A stretch of 64,000 nt of DNA from assembly GCF_965228805.1 (NCBI RefSeq), contig NZ_CBDDIE010000003.1, forward strand, positions 1,736,001 to 1,800,000, written 5' to 3'. The notes under the pieces are model-generated. The model did not search any database. It was not told the DNA's origin and saw nothing but the letters and a program-made list of their open reading frames with translations. Made by a program: the position numbers and the translations under genes. Shown here piece by piece: positions 7,730-17,042 of this stretch. The DNA comes from JASBTN01 sp965228805 (lineage in GTDB: Bacteria > Pseudomonadota > Alphaproteobacteria > Rhodobacterales > Rhodobacteraceae). Position 1 is the stretch's first letter; every line of letters begins with the position of its first letter.

Positions 7730-9846
7730 GTCCACGTATTCGCTTCGATCCCACCGATGCAATTTCGATTAACAACGCGGATTACCTGATCCGAGAGCAA
7801 TCCGGCCACGGCCTGGTCCTACAGCAAGTTGACCACCCGAGTGTCATTCGGTCATTCACCCATAATGAAATCGTCGAGCTCTTGGCGACCCCGGACACTA
7901 GGTTGAAAAGGGGGTTCTTTTCAGAGCAGCGCGCCGTACGTCGATTGCGAAGTGGGCAGAAATACATGTCTGCGGTCCCAAAAAAATCCAGGGAAAAAGC
8001 GCTGTGGAAGGAAACAGTATGCCAAGTGTTCTTGGTTGCTGAGCAACAAGGAGAGGTCAACCGCACAGAAGACTCGATCAAGGCACTCCTGCCAGTTCTG
8101 AAACAGCGCGTTGATGAACAATGTGCACGATCTCAGTTGCTTGGAGTATCAGGTCAGGCTGGCAGTGAAATCGTCACACGAATGATGCCGTGCCCTCGAG
8201 CGCTCCTCACTTGGGTCCGTCTGTATGAGCGGTCCGGGTACTGCCCGCTCTCCTTGCTTCGAAAGCAGCGCTCCAAGGACAGCTACGCGACCAAATTCTC
8301 CCGTGAGGTTGTTAAGCTCCTGAACCAGTGCATTTGGGACTATATGGCGGAGGGGCGAGCGACTGTTGCAAAAGTGGTGCGAGACACACGCGATCGCTTC
8401 AAGGAGGAGAACGAACGCCGGCAGAGCGACGGGCTGCATGAACTGGACATTCCATCGGCCTCTGAAATCAACCGTCGCATCAATAGGTTTGGCAAGTTCC
8501 AGCGGAAAGCCGCGAGGTATGGTGCGGCCGCTGCAAGGCGTGAGATGGGGTTCTATGAAAATGGTCTGGCAATCAGCCATCCGCTGCAATGGGTGCAAAT
8601 GGATGAGTGGAAGGTTGATGTTTACTCCCTTCTGGACGACGCCGGGCTTTTGGATGGGGTCCCCGATGATGAGCTCGTAGAGTATGAGGTCGGACGACGC
8701 TGGATCTATCTTGCTATCGATGTGGCAACACGGTGCATTCTGGGTTTCCGGATCGCAAAGGCTCCTTCTGCGGTCGACGCGATTTCCACCCTGTCTCTGA
8801 TAACCATGGACAAGACGCCACTGGCTGAGGCTGCGGGGTGCGAAAGCGGTTGGCACTTCTTTGGGGGGGTTGGATCCCTCTCCACCGACACCGGTTCCGC
8901 GTTTATCGCGGATGACTACCGGATGGCGGTCACAGATTTGGGATGCAATCGAGTCGCACCTCTCGCTGGGTTCCCCGAACTCAGGGGACATGTTGAAAGA
9001 GTATTCGGTACCTTTGCGTCCCAGTTAATGCCTGAGCTTACAGGTCGGTCCTTTTCCAACCCTCAGGAGCGCGGAGACTATCCTGGCGAAACAAGGGCGG
9101 CCCTAACAGACATGGATCTCGTCAAGCTGTTCACGCTCTTCATCGTGGATATCTACCACAACACGTCGCACGAAGGCCTCGCTGGGGAGACGCCGGCAAA
9201 TGCCTGGGCTCGCTTGGCAAAGGCGGAGGGGGTTTCCCCTCCGCCTGACGCCACAACCTGGTGTTCGGTCTTTGGTGTGCCAGTTCAAAGGAAGGTTGGC
9301 CGGCACGGTGTGCGGGCTTTCGGCATAAACTACCTCTCTCCTGAAATTGAAGATGCCCACATAGAAGGCACCACTAAGCCGGTTGAAGTACGCATTAACC
9401 CCCACGACCTTACCCATGTTACCGTTTTTCTGAACGGTGAGTGGTTCTCCGCAAAAGCGGTCTCTTCAGCGGTGTGGGGGCTTTCGCTTGATGAGTGGCA
9501 AAGCATCGTTCGGCAACTTCGCTTGAAGCACAAGAGAGAGGCCGAGTTGGTGGAAGACGTTGTCCGCCGGGCTCGCGCGAAAATCCGGAAAATCAATGCA
9601 GATGCGATGGCATTGCGTCGGCTTTCGCCGGTCTCTGCAACGCCTGAGGACCTCGAGCGTGCGGAACGAGATCTGTTCATGTCTCTCTCAATTAAGCCCG
9701 AGCGTGCGCAAGCGCCCGTAAAGGATGCTCCGGTGGGTAAGGGGCTGCTCGGTGACTCAATCTCAGTGTCCTTGCCCGACGAAAACTCACAGACCAACGA
9801 CACTCCCAACACACAACGTAAAACCTGGGGATTCCACCATGACTAA
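7726..9846 (+). CDS. tniA: TniA/TnsB-like DDE transposase
   Basis: Transposase of 706 aa that binds the element ends and performs 3'-end cutting and strand transfer. The catalytic triad is Asp293 (QMDEW), Asp388 (STDTGS) and Glu424 (HVERVFG), with the 35-residue Asp-Glu spacing of the rve integrase fold. The N-terminal ~230 residues are expected to hold the end-binding HTH domains and the C-terminal ~150 residues, rich in Arg/Lys/Glu, the contact region for the ATPase. The start overlaps tnsA (ATGA) and the end overlaps tniB by 8 bp, so the operon is tightly coupled. No frameshift or missing residue: it should be active. Confidence 0.93.
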   Translation: MSPRIRFDPTDAISINNADYLIREQSGHGLVLQQVDHPSVIRSFTHNEIVELLATPDTRLKRGFFSEQRAVRRLRSGQKYMSAVPKKSREKALWKETVCQVFLVAEQQGEVNRTEDSIKALLPVLKQRVDEQCARSQLLGVSGQAGSEIVTRMMPCPRALLTWVRLYERSGYCPLSLLRKQRSKDSYATKFSREVVKLLNQCIWDYMAEGRATVAKVVRDTRDRFKEENERRQSDGLHELDIPSASEINRRINRFGKFQRKAARYGAAAARREMGFYENGLAISHPLQWVQMDEWKVDVYSLLDDAGLLDGVPDDELVEYEVGRRWIYLAIDVATRCILGFRIAKAPSAVDAISTLSLITMDKTPLAEAAGCESGWHFFGGVGSLSTDTGSAFIADDYRMAVTDLGCNRVAPLAGFPELRGHVERVFGTFASQLMPELTGRSFSNPQERGDYPGETRAALTDMDLVKLFTLFIVDIYHNTSHEGLAGETPANAWARLAKAEGVSPPPDATTWCSVFGVPVQRKVGRHGVRAFGINYLSPEIEDAHIEGTTKPVEVRINPHDLTHVTVFLNGEWFSAKAVSSAVWGLSLDEWQSIVRQLRLKHKREAELVEDVVRRARAKIRKINADAMALRRLSPVSATPEDLERAERDLFMSLSIKPERAQAPVKDAPVGKGLLGDSISVSLPDENSQTNDTPNTQRKTWGFHHD

Positions 9847-10780
9847 TAAATCCGTTTCGCAGCAGATCCTGGCATTGCGTTGTATCTTTGCCGATAACCC
9901 AGCCTATTTCGATTTGCACAAGCGGTTCCATCAGCTGCTTGAACACCGGCGCGCAGAGTTGGCAGCAGGGGTCACAAATGAAGCTCGCGGTATCGCTCTC
10001 ATTGGATCCTCGGGGTCGGGAAAGACGACGGCGGTGAAGCGACTCATTCGAAGTTTGGATTCACCTCTTAATGAGAACCGAGAAGGGACTTCATGTGAGG
10101 TCCTTAGCTTTCCTGTTCCCTCTCCTGCCACGCTGAAGTTTGTCGGTCAAACAGGGCTGCAGGCAATCGGGTATCCGCTGCGCAGGGACAAGACTTCGCA
10201 CATCATTTGGGACATGTTCAAAGACCACCTGCGGGCGCGACGAACTCTGTTCCTGCATCTTGATGAGGCGCAGGATCTCGCTTCGCACCAAACCCCACGA
10301 GAGATGCAGTCTGTGATCAACACACTCAAATCCCTAATGCAGAACCAACAATGGCCCGTCGGTATGATTTTGTCGGGTATGCCTGCTCTGAAGGAGATGC
10401 TGAACCATGATCCGCAATTGGCCAGGAGATTTTTCCCAATAGAGTTTCCGTCGCTGAATGCAGTGCAAGACACGGAGCAAGTCCTGTGTACGGTCTCCTA
10501 CTACTCACAACACGCAGAGTTGCCTGTTTGCGATGATTTGCTCACTCCAAGCTTCGCCGCACGTTTGATTCAAGCCGCAGACGGGGAGTTCGGCTTGATG
10601 ATCGAATACACGATTTTGGCCATTGAGAATGCACTGCGCCAGGGGAGTTCTGAGCTGGGCATTGCGAATTTCCGATCATCATTCTCGACGAAGTCGGGCT
10701 GCCTAGATGGCCTCAACCCGTTCGTTGTAGCGGACTTCGAGAGGATTGACTGTCGCAAACTGTTGGCAGGGGTGGTGTGA
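9839..10780 (+). CDS. tniB: TniB/TnsC-like AAA+ transposition ATPase
   Basis: AAA+ regulator of 313 aa that polymerises on target DNA and links target selection (TniQ) to the transposase. Walker A GSSGSGKT is at 56-63 and Walker B LHLDEAQD about 80 residues later, the usual TniB spacing. The ATG at 9839 gives the expected N-terminus; the longer reading from 9725 only extends into tniA. It is followed by tniQ after a single base. Confidence 0.92.
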   Translation: MTNKSVSQQILALRCIFADNPAYFDLHKRFHQLLEHRRAELAAGVTNEARGIALIGSSGSGKTTAVKRLIRSLDSPLNENREGTSCEVLSFPVPSPATLKFVGQTGLQAIGYPLRRDKTSHIIWDMFKDHLRARRTLFLHLDEAQDLASHQTPREMQSVINTLKSLMQNQQWPVGMILSGMPALKEMLNHDPQLARRFFPIEFPSLNAVQDTEQVLCTVSYYSQHAELPVCDDLLTPSFAARLIQAADGEFGLMIEYTILAIENALRQGSSELGIANFRSSFSTKSGCLDGLNPFVVADFERIDCRKLLAGVV

Positions 10781-10781
10781 G

Positions 10782-12629
10782 ATGGACAGGCTCGGTTTGA
10801 CACTTGCTGTATCACCATTTGAAACCCCGACATCTTACCTCTCGCGATTGGCCGCTAGAAATTTCAGCGACCGCATCGATGCCTTTTGCAAGGACGTGGG
10901 TGTCGACCTAGGGGCTGTTTCCCGCGGAGACAGTGAGGCCATTCGGTATCTTTGCCGTTTGGCCGGACTTTCGGAAGACGCATTTCGCAGCAGCACCATC
11001 ACGAAAACGACGACCATGAAATATCTGCTCGGATCAGAGCCCATGGACACGGACACACTCAATCGAGGCGAAGTCCGTGTTTGTCCAAAGTGTGTGTTGG
11101 AGCAAAGCGAGGCTTCGACAGCTACTTGGGGCATCGTGCATCACCTGCATTGGCAGATCCCAATAATCGAACGGTGTACTATCCACAGCGAAAGGCTAAT
11201 CACGATCGGTAAGAAGAACAACGGCCCGGCGCGCCTGGATGTTACGGTGATCATTCAGAAACACTGGGCGCAACTACAAGCTGCGAGTTGTCAGGAAGAG
11301 CCCGATGAGTTTGATCGTTATCTTACGGACCGTATCTACGGCAACCTGACCGGTGCTTGGTGTGATGGGATGGGTATCCCCGCCCTCTGGAGGTGTGCTG
11401 AAGCCCTCGGGATCACTCTTTTGCATGGAAAACAAAAGCGGCGAAGCAACCTTTCGCGAGACGAGCTCCGGAAAGCCACCTTGCGCGGCTTCCACCTTTT
11501 GCATGGCGGAAAGGAGCAAACAGTTTCTGCCTTGGCAAGGTTTACCGCTGGAGAGGTCCGGAAACGTGGTCATCAGCCCGGGCCGCAATATGGCGAGTTA
11601 CAACGTTTGTTACGGCGCAAGAGCGACTACCACCCCGATCTCGAGCCAATGCGGGAGCTTATGCGCGAATATGTGATCGAGAAGTATCCCTTGGAGAAAG
11701 GTGCGCTCGTATTTGGCAAACCGCTGGATGAAAGGCGCATCCACTCCATGCGATCTGCATGTCGAGAGGCGAAAATTCGGCGTGAGCTAGTGGAGGAAAT
11801 GTTGTTAGAGAAAAATATTGGCTATCGGGATAGAGAGGGGCTCTTCGTCCTGGATCGTCCGTTGACGGTTGAACTCGTGGAAGATCTGAAGAGTGAGAAG
11901 CGCCGCTTTTTGAGTAGGGACGAAGCTGCGACTTTCTTAGGCGCGACTGAAACCATGTTCAGAGAATTGCATCGTGAAGGGGTTCTACAACCTTTGACAG
12001 GTAAAGGGCGTTGGGAACGGAAAGGGTTTGACGCGGAATTTCTTGCCGAACTTCTTGCTAAGGTCTTTTCGGGCACCACAATCCATCATGTTGCTCCAGA
12101 AGGAGCACACACTCTCCCGTGTGCCACGCGGATCGTGAAATGCAGTGTGCCTGAGATCATGAAGCTGGTCCTCGATGGCAGACTGAAACCCATGGGGCGG
12201 TTGGGTGAAGGTTTTCAGCTGAAGAAGTTGCTGCTTTGGGAGGCCGAGTTGAGAGAGGCGCTCCCAACCAGAGTTCGGAATGGTTACACCAATACTGAGG
12301 TCAGCCGCAGGCTACTAGTCACCAATGCAACACTTCGCAGATTGCGAGAGGAAGGCTTGCTTGAGTATCACCGGGTGAGAAGCTCGGTTTCACGCGTAAC
12401 TAATGACCTGATTGTACCTGCATCGTTGGCGAACTTTGAGCGCGATTACTTTTCCCTTGGGATGCTTCGGCAAAAGGATCCCGAGTTTTCCAACCTTCGA
12501 GTGATTGATCTTGAGCGGCTGAAGCTTAAACCTGTCGTTGAAGGTGATGGTTTGCGTAGAATCTATAGGTGGGCGGACTTACCTGAGGATCCAATAGAAG
12601 AACTCGAAATCTTGCGAAGGGCTAGGTGA
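10782..12629 (+). CDS. tniQ: TniQ/TnsD-like target selector
   Basis: Target-site protein of 615 aa. The N-terminal TniQ domain carries a zinc-ribbon pattern: Cys101-x2-Cys104 and Cys132-x2-His135. At 615 aa it is longer than small TniQ proteins of CRISPR-associated elements and close to TnsD, which uses its C-terminal half to read an attachment site. In the C-terminal half several segments look like winged-helix or MerR-type HTH units (around residues 387-415, 455-480 and 500-530), fitting sequence-specific target reading. The start ATG 10782 follows the tniB stop by one base, with an aggggtgg SD. The target site is unknown. Confidence 0.88.
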   Translation: MDRLGLTLAVSPFETPTSYLSRLAARNFSDRIDAFCKDVGVDLGAVSRGDSEAIRYLCRLAGLSEDAFRSSTITKTTTMKYLLGSEPMDTDTLNRGEVRVCPKCVLEQSEASTATWGIVHHLHWQIPIIERCTIHSERLITIGKKNNGPARLDVTVIIQKHWAQLQAASCQEEPDEFDRYLTDRIYGNLTGAWCDGMGIPALWRCAEALGITLLHGKQKRRSNLSRDELRKATLRGFHLLHGGKEQTVSALARFTAGEVRKRGHQPGPQYGELQRLLRRKSDYHPDLEPMRELMREYVIEKYPLEKGALVFGKPLDERRIHSMRSACREAKIRRELVEEMLLEKNIGYRDREGLFVLDRPLTVELVEDLKSEKRRFLSRDEAATFLGATETMFRELHREGVLQPLTGKGRWERKGFDAEFLAELLAKVFSGTTIHHVAPEGAHTLPCATRIVKCSVPEIMKLVLDGRLKPMGRLGEGFQLKKLLLWEAELREALPTRVRNGYTNTEVSRRLLVTNATLRRLREEGLLEYHRVRSSVSRVTNDLIVPASLANFERDYFSLGMLRQKDPEFSNLRVIDLERLKLKPVVEGDGLRRIYRWADLPEDPIEELEILRRAR

Positions 12630-12636
12630 AACTAGG

Positions 12637-12682
12637 AGCCGCCGTCGACTGTGTCTTAGTCGGCGGCGGCTTAAGTTTTTTG
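12637..12682 (+). terminator. Terminator of the tnsA-tniABQ operon
   Basis: Arms 12637-12650 and 12658-12671 form a 14-bp GC-rich stem with one mismatch and a 7-nt loop, followed by taagtttttt. It starts 8 bases after the tniQ stop. Confidence 0.85.
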
Positions 12683-12927
12683 TAAAGCTACTTCTTGCCA
12701 TGCCCCTAGAAGCTCGAATCGAACGAGTGACAAGGACATTTCTTGCCGCTCTAATCAGATTATGTGTCATTCGACTTCAGAAACCTCGCGTGCAGGGTTG
12801 ACCGTGGCCGCTAAGGAATGCTTGCGTGTGGTTGGGCAGCTTCTGGTTGTATCCGACGTTGTGCTTGATGAGTTGAGTGTTGCTGACCGCGGAACGAAAC
12901 ACACTTACGAGCGAAAAAATAAAAGAA

Positions 12928-15126
12928 ATGGGGACCAGGCCCGACGACCTTAGGCATTGTGAAACCTACCTCTTGGGAAAGGCACAGATTGCCGCTGTTT
13001 TTGGAACCGAATTCCTGGAGGAGTTCGTTATTTTTGCGGCCCAATACCTTGAAGCAGAGCTGCTGACGGTCGGTGCTCTACGGCTAGCGGACACTGAGCG
13101 GGTAACAGTTCTTGCAAGCCATTGTTCTGAAATGGATCTCGCAGGTTTCGAGTATGAGACGTGCATCGCCCCCTGCCACGATGTGGTTACCTCTGGTCAG
13201 CAAAGAGTTGTTCAATGTGACCTTCAGCGACTTTACCCCGATGATGAGCTGTTTGAAGAACTCGGCTTTCACAGCTATGTTGGTTACCCCCTCAAGAACG
13301 CCGGCGGGAACGTCATTGGCCTTGTTCAGGCAAGCTGGAAGCGTGGAATAGGAAATCACACGACCAACAAGGCGATCGAAGTGTTCTCGGAGTTTGCGGC
13401 CCGTCTTTCGCATACTCTCGAAGCGGCATCGAGCCATTCGACACTAAGAGCCCTGGCCATTACCGGAAGTGACCTAGGCAAGGATGATGTCTTTCGGGTG
13501 TTGGCAGAAAACATCCAGTCAGCATTAACTGCGAAGGTCGCGTTCATCGCGGAGTGCAGCGAAGAAAGGCCGGACCACTTTCGGATCCTCTCCTATTGTC
13601 AAGGGGGCGAGATCATTGATGACGTCGAGGGAGCATTGGTTCCCTATTCGGAGACCCCTTGCAAAATGCTCCTGGGCCAGAAGAAAGCCGTGGTGGAGAC
13701 AAGGCTATGGAGGCTCTTCCCCAACCAAGCGCATTTCAAGGAGCTCGGGCTTGAATCCTACCTAGGCGTCGCGGTCCATGACAAGCAGGGTCAGCTCATT
13801 GGCCACGTGGCTGTTCAGAGTGATCGAAACATGTCCTCTCGAATAGCAGACACAGATTTGGTAAACGTCCTCACAGATCGGATTGAGGTTGAGCTTCAGC
13901 GGCATCGCTCGGAGCAAAGGCATCGCGAAGCCGAGGCAGCTCTTTTTGTAAAGAAAAAGAATGAGAGCCTTGGGCTTCTGGCTGGGAGTGTCTCCCATGA
14001 CTTCAACAACTTGCTGTCTACGATGATTGGCCAGACGGAACTGGCAATGCATGGCCTGAGGGAGAGCCATCCCGTGGCCGAAAACCTCAAAACTATCAGC
14101 AGTTGCCTCGATACGTCTTCAGAGTTGGTTGGGCAGCTACTGACCTATGCAAAAGGGTCTCCCTCGCCAGAAATGCGGTATCTGGATCTGAAGATGGTCG
14201 TTGAAGAGGTCATTCGGCTGTTACCCTTAGAAAAAGCCTCTCGTGAGTTCAGTCTGGACTTTCCTGAGGGGCCACTGCCAATTCTCGCAGATCATGCGCA
14301 AATCTCCCAAATGCTCATGAACCTGATCCTGAATGCGATTGAGGCGATGCAGGGGCGTGAAGGTGCTGTAAGTATTCGAGGCAGGTGCCACCATCTAACG
14401 CGGGAAGAGCAAGACCAATTCGTTGTGAGCCCAGGAAAAGTAATAACTGAGTGCGTGCTCCTGGAGGTTTGCGATCAGGGGATTGGAATGAACAGTGAGA
14501 TCGCAACGCGAGTTTTCGATCCGTACTTCACGACGAAAGATGAAGGCAAAGGTCTAGGAATGGCGATGGTCGTTGGTACCGTAAGGCGACATAACGCAGC
14601 CATTTCCTTAGAGTCGAGGGAAAATCAGGGGACCTGTTTTCGCGTTGCATTCCCTTTGAACAGTAGGCCGCGTCAAACAAATGATCGAGAGACGCCAAAA
14701 GCTGGGGCGAGTACCCACCCGGGCGACGTCCGAAAGATCTTGGTCGTCGATGATGAGCCGATCCTGAGAGCAACGGTCGAAGCTCTGCTAAAGCTTCAAA
14801 ATTTTAACGTGACTTTGGCTGAAGGTTTGGAGACAGCCAAAAGTGCGCTGTGCCATTTCGGTCCATTTGATTGCGCCCTAGTGGATATCACAATGCCCGA
14901 AGCTAATGGATGGCAGGTGAAGTTCGAACTGGAGGCACTTCAGCCTGACCTTGTTTGCGTCATGATGAGCGGTTACTCAATTTCACCGACGGATGCGGGT
15001 TTTCCAGAGATGGAGGGCACGCCGATACTTGATAAACCGTTCCGTGCACCAGATTTGGTTGCAGTTCTGCGCCAAGCTATGAAACTTCGGGTGGAGACGA
15101 TTGCCGAAAAAGGCTTTGTCAATTGA
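12928..15126 (+). CDS. GAF-GAF hybrid histidine kinase with receiver
   Basis: Soluble sensor kinase, about 732 aa. Two GAF-type sensory domains (roughly residues 20-150 and 180-310) precede a HisKA segment with phospho-acceptor His357 in SHDFNNLL, an HATPase domain (NLILNAIEAM, DQGIGM, GKGLGMAM) and a C-terminal receiver with Asp653 in LVDITMP and the KPF lysine. There is no membrane segment, so it senses a cytosolic ligand. The start is uncertain: ATG 12928 or GTG 12877, neither with a good SD. Lying behind tniQ on the same strand, it is probable transposon cargo. No partner regulator is next to it. Confidence 0.88.
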   Translation: MGTRPDDLRHCETYLLGKAQIAAVFGTEFLEEFVIFAAQYLEAELLTVGALRLADTERVTVLASHCSEMDLAGFEYETCIAPCHDVVTSGQQRVVQCDLQRLYPDDELFEELGFHSYVGYPLKNAGGNVIGLVQASWKRGIGNHTTNKAIEVFSEFAARLSHTLEAASSHSTLRALAITGSDLGKDDVFRVLAENIQSALTAKVAFIAECSEERPDHFRILSYCQGGEIIDDVEGALVPYSETPCKMLLGQKKAVVETRLWRLFPNQAHFKELGLESYLGVAVHDKQGQLIGHVAVQSDRNMSSRIADTDLVNVLTDRIEVELQRHRSEQRHREAEAALFVKKKNESLGLLAGSVSHDFNNLLSTMIGQTELAMHGLRESHPVAENLKTISSCLDTSSELVGQLLTYAKGSPSPEMRYLDLKMVVEEVIRLLPLEKASREFSLDFPEGPLPILADHAQISQMLMNLILNAIEAMQGREGAVSIRGRCHHLTREEQDQFVVSPGKVITECVLLEVCDQGIGMNSEIATRVFDPYFTTKDEGKGLGMAMVVGTVRRHNAAISLESRENQGTCFRVAFPLNSRPRQTNDRETPKAGASTHPGDVRKILVVDDEPILRATVEALLKLQNFNVTLAEGLETAKSALCHFGPFDCALVDITMPEANGWQVKFELEALQPDLVCVMMSGYSISPTDAGFPEMEGTPILDKPFRAPDLVAVLRQAMKLRVETIAEKGFVN

Positions 15127-15581
15127 TGCACCGAACTGCCATAGCTTCAGCTTAGGTTTCTATCTCCTGCCAGGGCGAGAGCGCGGCCAGTTTAGGATAG
15201 ATTCTGCCCCAATTGGAAATGTTCTCCCCTCTACCGAGTTTCGGGCTCAAACAAAAACACGAAGGTATCTGCTTGTGCTGAGAGCAGGTCATTCGAAACC
15301 GGTTCGGAGATTTGTTCATGTTTGAAAACTGGCCGGTCAAAATCAAACTCTCTTAATAGTCGAAAGAGTAATTGGCGGCGTAGAGCCGTTTCCTCACCAT
15401 CAAAACAGTCAAGCATGTCACCACCTCACGCAAGCATTGGACGATCAGCTTCGGGTCGAAAAGAAAACAACCCGTTATTGTGGTAGCGGAAGCTTCTGCG
15501 GATTTTAGGTAAACCTGATCCAATGGATGACGACGGGCCTGTTGATGAACATCTGCTGATGCTGATTTGTAGTGGTTCAGA
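15127..15581. other. Gene-free interval before the IS element
   Basis: About 455 bp in which I see no gene, strong hairpin or repeat. The far transposon end could lie here, but no counterpart of the 6371-6410 repeat was found. Confidence 0.3.
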
Positions 15582-16786
15582 TGTGATCTGACAGTTGGCC
15601 GTTTTTCCGGCGGCGTCTGTCAGGCCAAGTTCAGTTCACGAACTTTTCCTTCCAGATCTGCTTGCCTTCAATCATGGTCTGGAACGGCGTTCTGCCGCAA
15701 CACATTTTGCCCTGATGAGTGCGTTGGTGGTTGTAGTTATGCAGCCATTCGTCGAGGTCCGTTTGCAGCGCACCGATGCTGTCGTAGAGCTTTTTGCGGA
15801 ACGCGACCTGATAGAACTCCTGCAAAATGGTCTTGTGGAACCGCTCGCAGATGCCGTTGGTCTGGGGCGATTTCACCTTGGTCTTGGTGTGGTCGATGTC
15901 ATTGATGGCCAGGAAGAGCTGGTAGTCGTGCTTGTCGGCCCGGCCGCAGTATTCCGTGCCCCGGTCCGTCATGATCCGCAGCACCGGCAGGTCGTGTTCA
16001 TCGTGGAATGGCAGGACGCGATCATTCAGCAGATCAGCGGCAGTGATCGGGGTTTTGGTCGTATAGAGCTTGGCATGGGCGACCTTGCAATAGGTGTCGA
16101 CATAGGTCTGCTGGTAGACCCGCCCGACGCCCTTCAGCGTGCCGACATAGAACGTATCCTGTGACCCCAGATAACCGGGGTGAGCAGTCTCGATCTCGCC
16201 GCAGGCTTCGTCGTCCAGTTTCTTCTTTTCTAAGGCCTGCACCTGAGCCTCGGTCAGGATGCCCCCTTCTTCGGCAACCTTGGCTTCCAGGGCTTTCAGG
16301 CGAGCCTTGAAGTTCGCCAGATCATGTCGCAGCCAGATCGACCGGACGCCGGATGGCGAGACAAAGATGCCCAGTTTGCGCAGCTCGTTGGAGGTGCGGG
16401 CTTGGCCATAGGCCGGGAAATCGGTGGCGGATTTGATGACCGCCTGTTCGGTCGCCTCGTCAACCCGATTGGCCAAGTTAGGCTTGCGCCGGGTGCGCTC
16501 AAACAGGGCTTCGACACCTCCGTCCTCGACTGCTGATTTATAGCGGTAGAACGTGTCACGGCTGTAGCCCATCACCTGGCAGGCTTTGCTGACGTTGCCC
16601 AGTTCCTCGGCCAGTTTCAGCAGACCGGTTTTGTGTTTGATGATCTTATCAGTAGAGTTCAGCATTGTGGTTGCCTCGTTTTGCGGTTGGGTTTGCACCA
16701 CCATCAAAACGATCAACCATCATCTCCTTCAAGAGATGCGCCGCCCCCAGTTCAGCGTGCTGAGAAGGGGGCGGTGTCAGATCACA
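15582..16786 (-). mobile_element. IS481-family insertion sequence
   Basis: The element is about 1.2 kb. Its ends carry TGTGATCTGACA (15582-15593) and the inverted copy TGTCAGATCACA (16775-16786), the typical TGT..ACA ends of the IS481 family; two further bases (GA/TC) outside also match. It holds one transposase gene. No convincing target duplication is visible in the flanks. Confidence 0.85.
15631..16665 (-). CDS. IS481-family transposase
   Basis: DDE transposase of 344 aa. An N-terminal HTH (residues about 15-60, with YSRDTFYRYK) is followed by the rve core: Asp in QDTFYVG, Asp in MTDRGTEY and Glu in GICERFHKT, then a YNHQRTHQGK tail characteristic of the family. The ATG at 16665 is preceded by GAGG at the right distance; the longer reading from 16716 lacks support. 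The frame is intact, so the element may be active. Confidence 0.93.
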   Translation of the reverse strand: MLNSTDKIIKHKTGLLKLAEELGNVSKACQVMGYSRDTFYRYKSAVEDGGVEALFERTRRKPNLANRVDEATEQAVIKSATDFPAYGQARTSNELRKLGIFVSPSGVRSIWLRHDLANFKARLKALEAKVAEEGGILTEAQVQALEKKKLDDEACGEIETAHPGYLGSQDTFYVGTLKGVGRVYQQTYVDTYCKVAHAKLYTTKTPITAADLLNDRVLPFHDEHDLPVLRIMTDRGTEYCGRADKHDYQLFLAINDIDHTKTKVKSPQTNGICERFHKTILQEFYQVAFRKKLYDSIGALQTDLDEWLHNYNHQRTHQGKMCCGRTPFQTMIEGKQIWKEKFVN

Positions 16787-17042
16787 TCGAGACTAATTCA
16801 GCTGATTGATGAACAAGGCTGGCGCCCGACTGACAAACAGTCTGCGCGCGCTAACATTTGATTATGACGCGCGCAGACATTCTGTTGAAAATTGCCAAGC
16901 GTTTGGCCCGGCGTGATGGGCCCCGACGGGTTCGCCGTCCTTCCCACCGCCGCACTCGATCCGCCCCTCCGTGCGGCGTCTCCTGCGGTCCCCGCGCTTG
17001 ATGGGTCCGGGTCCCCGAGCTGCAGCCCGCCGGCCGCAAGAC

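Noticed and set aside
6584..12629. CRISPR-associated transposon
   Set aside because: No cas gene or repeat array is present in the window, and the TniQ is long and TnsD-like.
15538..16815. Shared gatgaaca on both sides of the IS as a target duplication
   Set aside because: The copies are not adjacent to the IS ends and similarity is limited to a few bases.
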